Both the position numbers and the translations under genes were made by a program. Source: Cyprinodon diabolis (lineage: Eukaryota; Chordata; Actinopteri; Cyprinodontiformes; Cyprinodontidae). From it: a stretch of 64,000 nt of DNA. This document shows, one piece after another, positions 60,801-64,000 of the stretch. The DNA lies in assembly GCA_030533445.1 (NCBI GenBank), contig CM060072.1:14482375-14546374 (forward strand), written 5' to 3'. The stretch's first letter is position 1. The number at the start of each line of letters is the position of its first letter. A model generated the notes under the pieces. The model ran no database searches, was not told the DNA's origin, and saw only the letters and a program-made list of their open reading frames with translations.

Positions 60801-62397
60801 AATGTCTATAAACATATGTTTTTATTATTATTTAACCTTCTCATAACTTTATATGCATTAACATTTAATATCTATACACTGTCAATGTGTGAAAGTTATC
60901 CTTCTGGTTTGTGCACTAACTCGGACAATAAAGCTGATTCTGTTTCTCATGTTTTTTTTTTTCTTTCAGATTAAAGCTCTGAAGACAAATTCAAATGCTG
61001 CCCCTCGAACAGGTGAAGGATATCCTATATTCTTTCCTAATAATATGCATTTAAAAGTATGTCAGAAGAAAAAAAATAAATTATCCTGTTTTTGTTGTCA
61101 AATCATACAGTGAAAAATGTAAAACAATCCAACCTTCAATTTAAGTTAATTTATTCAGTGTTATAAATAGGCCCATAGGGATGAATAATTATAGATTGCT
61201 TATAACATTTCCTATCAAATAAATAGAACCAAAACAATTTTCAATTTTTATTTTGCTTCTTAAACAGGGTCAGAGTATACCTGCACAACATAATTGGTAA
61301 TCCATGTAAAACTATGATGTGGCAAATATCTGATCCATTCTTTAAAATGGGAAAGCTGAAGAGCAAACCATTGAAGAAATACAAATGTGTCAGGATATGG
61401 CAGTAAGAGTACAGCTGCAGTCAGAACATTCAAAAATAAAGTTAAAAACAGCTGGATGTTTGACCAACAAGTCGTGACAAAGTCATGAGTTTATCTTCCC
61501 TCCAGCAGCATGAAAACAGAGGCAAAAAAAAACAACTACTACAAAGCTCATTGTTAGAGAACTGAATCGAAATGTAAACTTGTTCAAATGTTTCAATAGA
61601 AATTTATTTGAATACTTTTGAATATGCATTTACCACACATACCAATAACTGTGCTTGGTGCCTAATGTAAAATCTAAATGTAATTAACTGCTGCTTGTAC
61701 CAAAATAGTGAGATTTTAGGCAGAAAGGTGACATTTTAGAATTTGTTTATAGGAAAATAATGCAAGATATTGTTTCATTTTAAGGTTCTTTTCATTGCAG
61801 TTATCACAATAAATCTGTCAAATTAAAAATAGTAGATCTGTAAATCCCTTATATTAAGTGACAGGAATTACCACAGTTTCTGCATTAATTAACTGAATGT
61901 CATTTTTTAGTCGCCTTGTGTTGTTTAATGTCAATTGACTTCCTTGTGCACAGATTCTTCTCCATCGTGTTCTAAAACCAAGACCAAATCTCCACCAGCC
62001 TCCACACCAGTCTCTGAGGTCACCACCTGCACACCAGTACCCTCCCTTCAGCCCCAAGCGCCTCCTGTACCCCCTGATCCAGGGTCCGACCTGCCTGAGC
62101 CTGATCAGGTAGAGACGGCTCCAGCGGATATTTCTCACTCTGATAACAGCATCCAGGAGGACACAAAGGACTCAGTGGAGTCAGAGGTGAGCTGATGTTC
62201 ACCCCATAATTCATCCTCTGTTTAAATCTGATAATTACAAAAGAAACACGTTGTTTTGATAGGAAGACAAGTTTGGACAGGAGCAAAGGTTCTCCGTGAA
62301 GGACGACCTGTTGCTGTGTGACGACTCAGTTTTACCTGTAAGGAAGATAATAGGTGACCGAGGAGGGCCCGCCTCCATGAAGGAGAATGTGTGTCAG
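48005..62397 (+). CDS. nsd1: NSD1-type histone H3K36 methyltransferase, 5' part
   Basis: NSD1 proteins are nuclear enzymes that mono- and dimethylate histone H3 lysine 36 and act in development and growth control. Ten exons (48005-48850, 50802-50946, 52232-52404, 52902-55845, 57109-57221, 57354-57606, 58039-58139, 60970-61012, 61954-62186, 62263-62397) all have GT-AG introns and join with matching phases into 1,662 codons without a stop. The PWWP domain (about residues 300-385) has RRPWWP. Segments typical of NSD1 rather than NSD2/NSD3 are FSTFLMMLKDLHD, RIRKPSKRLLEW, KRKRKPTQKILEY and KENVCQ just before the first PHD finger. The PHD, AWS, SET and post-SET parts lie beyond the window. Teleosts often have nsd1a and nsd1b, and I cannot tell which this is. 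The start at 48005 is the first ATG after the likely acceptor at 47986-47987. Confidence 0.95.
48851..50801 (+). other. nsd1: nsd1 intron after coding exon 1
   Basis: GT-AG intron of 1,951 bp. It holds a teleost dispersed repeat at about 49280-49780 and otherwise AT-rich DNA. The acceptor region has CTGCAGCAG, so the exon could start at 50802 or, by NAGNAG choice, at 50805, removing one Gln. Confidence 0.85.
49280..49780 (+). repeat. Dispersed teleost repeat in nsd1 intron
   Basis: The phrases GTTCAGCAGTCTGAAGGCAG, GGGGAAAAAGCTGTTGCAGA and TGCAGCGGATGCTGCGAAGA are shared by a widespread fish repeat. It begins with an AT-rich part resembling a 3' UTR (ATGCAAGTTTTATTGTCCTT). I do not recognise a protein in it. 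Confidence 0.55.
50802..50946 (+). CDS. nsd1: nsd1 coding exon 2 (PWWP, first half)
   Basis: Residues 283-330 plus one base. It encodes the Lys-rich lead-in and the first beta strands of the PWWP domain: VEGEIVWAKFNRRPWWPCEV. The WWP is at residues 312-314. PWWP domains bind DNA and methylated H3K36. Acceptor CTGCAG, donor AAAG|GTAAGT, phase 1. Confidence 0.95.
50947..52231 (+). other. nsd1: nsd1 intron within the PWWP domain
   Basis: GT-AG intron of 1,285 bp. It contains the hAT MITE at 51345-51719 and otherwise AT-rich DNA without further recognisable structure. Confidence 0.9.
51345..51719. mobile_element. hAT-type MITE with perfect 8-bp duplication
   Basis: The 375-bp element starts TAGAGCTGAAAC and ends GCCGCCCTA (inverted ends TAGAGCTG and TAGGGCGG). 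CTTTAAAT is duplicated exactly at 51337-51344 and 51720-51727, the 8-bp duplication typical of hAT transposons. Subterminal ATTAATCG/CGATTAA repeats lie at both ends. No transposase is encoded. Confidence 0.9.
52232..52404 (+). CDS. nsd1: nsd1 coding exon 3 (PWWP, second half)
   Basis: The first two bases complete Glu 331 and the exon ends in phase 0 at residue 388. It encodes RLYHVRTFGEPKELVWV and GGFEFDQLLLLHRR, the second half of the PWWP fold and its following helix. Acceptor TTTTAAG, donor ACT|GTAAAT, which is a weaker donor (GTAAAT). Confidence 0.93.
52405..52901 (+). other. nsd1: nsd1 intron after coding exon 3
   Basis: GT-AG intron of 497 bp, AT-rich. I see no other feature. An open frame continues 90 codons from the upstream exon in a different frame and looks like chance. 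Confidence 0.88.
52902..55845 (+). CDS. nsd1: nsd1 coding exon 4 (large central exon)
   Basis: Residues 389-1369 plus one base, 2,944 bp. It starts IPKRLQLSWKSSLVEAE, which continues the PWWP helix as in NSD1. Most is Ser/Lys-rich and likely disordered. A conserved NSD1 segment, YQFSTFLMMLKDLHD, lies at residues 1155-1169. Basic nuclear-localisation-like clusters occur near residue 1240 (KRPYTKRG, LKKKTNRR). Donor CAGCAG|GTAATG, phase 1. A single large exon here matches the known layout of NSD1, where exon 5 in human is very large. The frame stays open 65 codons past the donor. Confidence 0.93.
56119..56124 (+). terminator. Possible intronic poly(A) signal
   Basis: AATAAA lies 78 bp after the stop that ends the read-through of exon 4 (56041-56043), followed by T- and GT-containing DNA at 56150-56190. 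If used, it would give an NSD1 protein with only the N-terminus, PWWP domain and central region. The hexamer is common in AT-rich DNA, so use is unproven. Confidence 0.3.
56294..56840. mobile_element. hAT-like MITE, TAGGGCTGGGTA end, decayed
   Basis: The left end TAGGGCTGGGTATTTTCGCC and subterminal ATCGATT repeats near both ends (56340-56380 and 56765-56825) mark a common teleost hAT-type MITE. The right terminal repeat is lost and no duplication is visible. Confidence 0.6.
57109..57221 (+). CDS. nsd1: nsd1 coding exon 5
   Basis: Residues 1370-1407. With the G from exon 4 it opens GAA, giving EHKRIRKPSKRLLEWNEDYN. This KR.RKPSK..LE module is conserved in NSD1. Acceptor GTTTTCAG, donor GAAAAG|GTAAAA, phase 0. 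Confidence 0.93.
57354..57606 (+). CDS. nsd1: nsd1 coding exon 6
   Basis: Residues 1408-1491 plus one base. The encoded segment is Pro/Glu-rich (LTPPPEEFVPTAPSE, LTPPPEVEP) and probably disordered. Acceptor TTTAG, donor AACA|GTAAGG, phase 1. Reading past the donor gives 24 more codons before a stop at 57680-57682, and an AATAAA overlaps 57620. The intron before it (57222-57353) is only 132 bp. Confidence 0.87.
57607..58038 (+). other. nsd1: nsd1 intron after coding exon 6
   Basis: GT-AG intron of 432 bp with no repeat or other feature that I recognise. Confidence 0.85.
58039..58139 (+). CDS. nsd1: nsd1 coding exon 7
   Basis: Residues 1492-1525. It encodes VLEKKRKRKPTQKILEYCLE, the second K.KRKPT..LLE module of NSD1, likely a nuclear-localisation or protein-binding site. 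Acceptor TTCACAG, donor AAGAAG|GTAGAG, phase 0. Confidence 0.92.
58718..58794 (+). ncRNA. Pre-miRNA-like hairpin in nsd1 intron
   Basis: The arms 58718-58752 and 58760-58794 pair at 32 of 35 positions around a 7-base loop. The three mismatches are single and spread out (58724/58788, 58735/58777, 58748/58764). Arm length, loop size and location in the sense strand of an intron fit an intronic miRNA precursor. I do not recognise a known miRNA in either arm. A very short palindromic MITE is the main alternative. Confidence 0.4.
58965..59240. mobile_element. MITE with CACTGCAAAAA ends
   Basis: Both ends carry CACTGCAAAAA as inverted repeats (58965 and, inverted, 59240), and interior AAGTA/ACTTA and AATAAG words mirror one another. 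No coding region. The outer flanks do not show a clear duplication. The end motif is widespread in teleost MITEs. Confidence 0.7.
60641..60675 (+). other. Perfect 15-bp hairpin
   Basis: GACCAAAGAAATCAC (60641-60655) pairs perfectly with GTGATTTCTTTGGTC (60661-60675) around a TGCTG loop. It lies in an nsd1 intron 295 bp upstream of exon 8. It is too short for a canonical pre-miRNA. It may be a remnant of a palindromic element. Confidence 0.6.
60970..61012 (+). CDS. nsd1: nsd1 coding exon 8 (43-bp exon)
   Basis: Residues 1526-1539 plus one base: IKALKTNSNAAPRT. The long T-rich tract ending TTTCTTTCAG is a strong acceptor and ACAG|GTGAAG a fair donor. The phases (0 in, 1 out) fit both neighbours, and the KAL/KVK..NS region resembles NSD1 at this place. 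Skipping it would shift the frame (43 is not a multiple of 3), so it should be constitutive if real. Confidence 0.75.
61013..61953 (+). other. nsd1: nsd1 intron after coding exon 8
   Basis: GT-AG intron of 941 bp, AT-rich, no recognised repeat. Confidence 0.8.
61954..62186 (+). CDS. nsd1: nsd1 coding exon 9
   Basis: Residues 1540-1617. With the G of exon 8 it opens GAT, giving DSSPSCSKTKTKSPPAST and then a Pro-rich stretch (PQAPPVPPDPGSDLPEPD) and an acidic end. It is probably disordered. Acceptor TGCACAG, donor GAG|GTGAGC, phase 0. Confidence 0.87.
62263..62397 (+). CDS. nsd1: nsd1 coding exon 10 (last in the window)
   Basis: Residues 1618-1662. It ends GDRGGPASMKENVCQ, the conserved segment immediately before the first PHD finger of NSD1. 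Acceptor TTTTGATAG, donor CAG|GTAGGA, phase 0. The intron before it is short (62187-62262, 76 bp). The next exon should begin with the Cys-rich PHD finger and lies beyond position 64000. Confidence 0.93.
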
Positions 62398-64000
62398 GTA
62401 GGAATCTTCAAAATGATATATAGACTTTGTAGAGCTGTGGAAGGACGGTTTAGAGGATACAGAGGGAAGACTAAAGTACTTGGAGCACATTCAAACTGAA
62501 TGCCGAGCCCACTTAGATATGATGGTCATCTCAGGGTCTTTTAATGTGTTTAAAGAATACTTAAAATTTAGTTTTAACACATTGTTATCTGCATCTAGGT
62601 TCCTAGATTCTGTACAAAAATGTACAAAGGTGAAGGCATCATCACTTTTTATTTTAGATTAAAGGCCTGATTCTTAGAGATTAACGCTGATCCCCGATCA
62701 TTCATGAGATTACTGTCTTAGAAACTGGGCTTCATGAAGAAGTTACACCCCTCTTTGAATTCAGGGATTGGTGAAGAAGCATCAGGTATAAACGCTTTCA
62801 GAACAGTCACTCTAAAGGTCTATACATCTTTAGCTAGAACAGGGGAGTTTGTTTCTTTGAGCCTTGGCCGTTTCTCAATTCACCACACAAGTATGGACCC
62901 GTGTTCTCACCAAGTATGGTCCCGACAAGAACACAGGAAGTATGGACTTAGTGAAAACTGGAGCACGCAGAACAAATCAGTGTCAATCGGAACAGAAGTG
63001 TACGCAGGACATCCCCACACGCTCTGTGTTTCACCTTTTTCACCTGTTATTGATAGTCTATAGATAATAATACAGCTCTACATTTTCATTTAGTGAGATA
63101 ATAACGATTAATACAGTCAGATAAACACAAATCAAATGAACATTTTACCTAATAAAACAAAAAATTGCCATCAGAGCCAGCTGTACTTTACACACAGCTG
63201 TGCAGAGAGAGGACTGCTGCAGACGGGCTGCAGTTAGCCTCAGAGGTGTGCTGGTTTCCACTGTCCTCTCAGCATCAGACCTTTTTTTTTATTAATCACT
63301 AAAGCAGTTAACGGGCCATACATTGAAGCTTAAAAACACAATGTTCTCGACTAAAAATTATCTTAAAGCTTACTTTTGTAGAAGAACAGCAACAGAAAAA
63401 AATAACTTTTAAATCAATACTGTGAGCTCTGTGAGCGCTCCAATGGAAGTCGCTGCTACCGCGGTGCATGCTGGGTAAACTGTGAGTCTGGAGAACGGAC
63501 GGAAGTCTGCTCTGATGCATGCTTGGTAAAGAGGGAGGACCAAGAACGACATCCAGAGACTATTTCTGTTCTCAGTCTTGTGTTCAGTGTGTCAGTTGGA
63601 GCAGTTTAAGGGCTTGAGACGTTTTACAAGCACATGAGAACGCACAAGTACTAATGGCTATTATGGAGATTTGGGGCCCACAAGATGGCACACTTTTCTG
63701 CACTTCTCTAACATTGAGCTTTTAAGGATTTTATTCCCACACTATGTGACTCACTGTTCCCAATAGAAAAAAAAGATAACACTAGCTTCCCATCCAGGCA
63801 TTCCTGTCTAGCAGTTCCAGTTATTTTAAATTTTTCCATTACTGTTGTGACCACAGAGATTGGCTCCTTCATATATTTGACTATTTTCTCTTCTCCAATT
63901 CCCACCTTTTAAGGATTGACATGTTCTCGTCTCTTTCCCATTTTGAAGAGTGACACCCTAAACAACTTAATATAGCTTTAAATGGCCTCTTTTAGATTAA
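62398..64000 (+). other. nsd1: nsd1 intron, incomplete, with probable MITE
   Basis: No PHD-finger exon is seen before the window ends. At about 62866-63700 the phrases GGCCGTTTCTCAATTCACCA, AAGTATGGAC (repeated), CGGTGCATGCTGGGTAAAC and GATGCATGCTTGGTAAAG suggest a teleost hAT-type MITE with a CG-rich interior, but its right end is not clear. Confidence 0.55.

Larger units (their letters stand above)
58140..60969 (+). other. nsd1: nsd1 intron after coding exon 7
   Basis: GT-AG intron of 2,830 bp. It holds a long imperfect hairpin (58718-58794), a MITE (58965-59240) and a short perfect hairpin (60641-60675). The rest is AT-rich without recognisable features. Confidence 0.85.

Overview
This is eukaryotic nuclear DNA, almost certainly from a teleost fish and most likely a spiny-rayed one. 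The lineage is inferred from the repeats: a 1.6-kb Tc1 element with long inverted repeats, L2- and Rex3-type LINEs, tRNA-derived SINEs, hAT- and Harbinger-type MITEs, and a dispersed family ending in (ATGG)n. One gene carries real coding evidence: the 5' part of an NSD1-type histone H3K36 methyltransferase gene on the + strand.

Positions 1 to about 38,000 contain no host gene that I recognise. They are AT-rich and filled with nested mobile elements. The best defined are two solo LTRs of one family in opposite orientation (4913-5595 and 36334-37064, each with a perfect 5-bp target duplication), a Harbinger MITE with TTA duplications (9482-10030), a Tc1 element whose transposase has one frameshift (19981-21582) and which sits inside an older hAT-like element (19850-22008), a Rex3 fragment, an L1/Tx1 ORF1 relic, and a 5'-truncated L2 LINE with an open reverse transcriptase frame (31355 to about 33200). 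A degenerate array built on an AGATATCT core lies at 33370-34310.

Positions 38,000-48,000 are probably the 5' non-coding part of the gene. CpG-rich blocks at 38,030-39,290 and 41,480-42,450 end in plausible splice donors and are the two candidate promoter or leader-exon regions. Between them and the first coding exon lie SINE copies and a 903-bp foldback element (42552-43454) with about 390-bp arms and TTAA at both ends.

Positions 48,005-62,397 hold ten coding exons of nsd1. They join in one reading frame of 1,662 codons: the N-terminal region, a PWWP domain split over exons 2 and 3, one 2.9-kb exon encoding most of the disordered middle, and short exons up to the conserved KENVCQ residues that precede the first PHD finger. 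The PHD fingers and the AWS/SET/post-SET catalytic part lie beyond the right edge. The introns carry MITEs (one hAT element with a perfect 8-bp duplication), a 35-position hairpin resembling a pre-miRNA (58718-58794), a perfect 15-bp hairpin (60641-60675), and a possible intronic poly(A) signal that would yield a PWWP-only protein.

No CRISPR array, rRNA, intact tRNA or bacterial-type operon is present.
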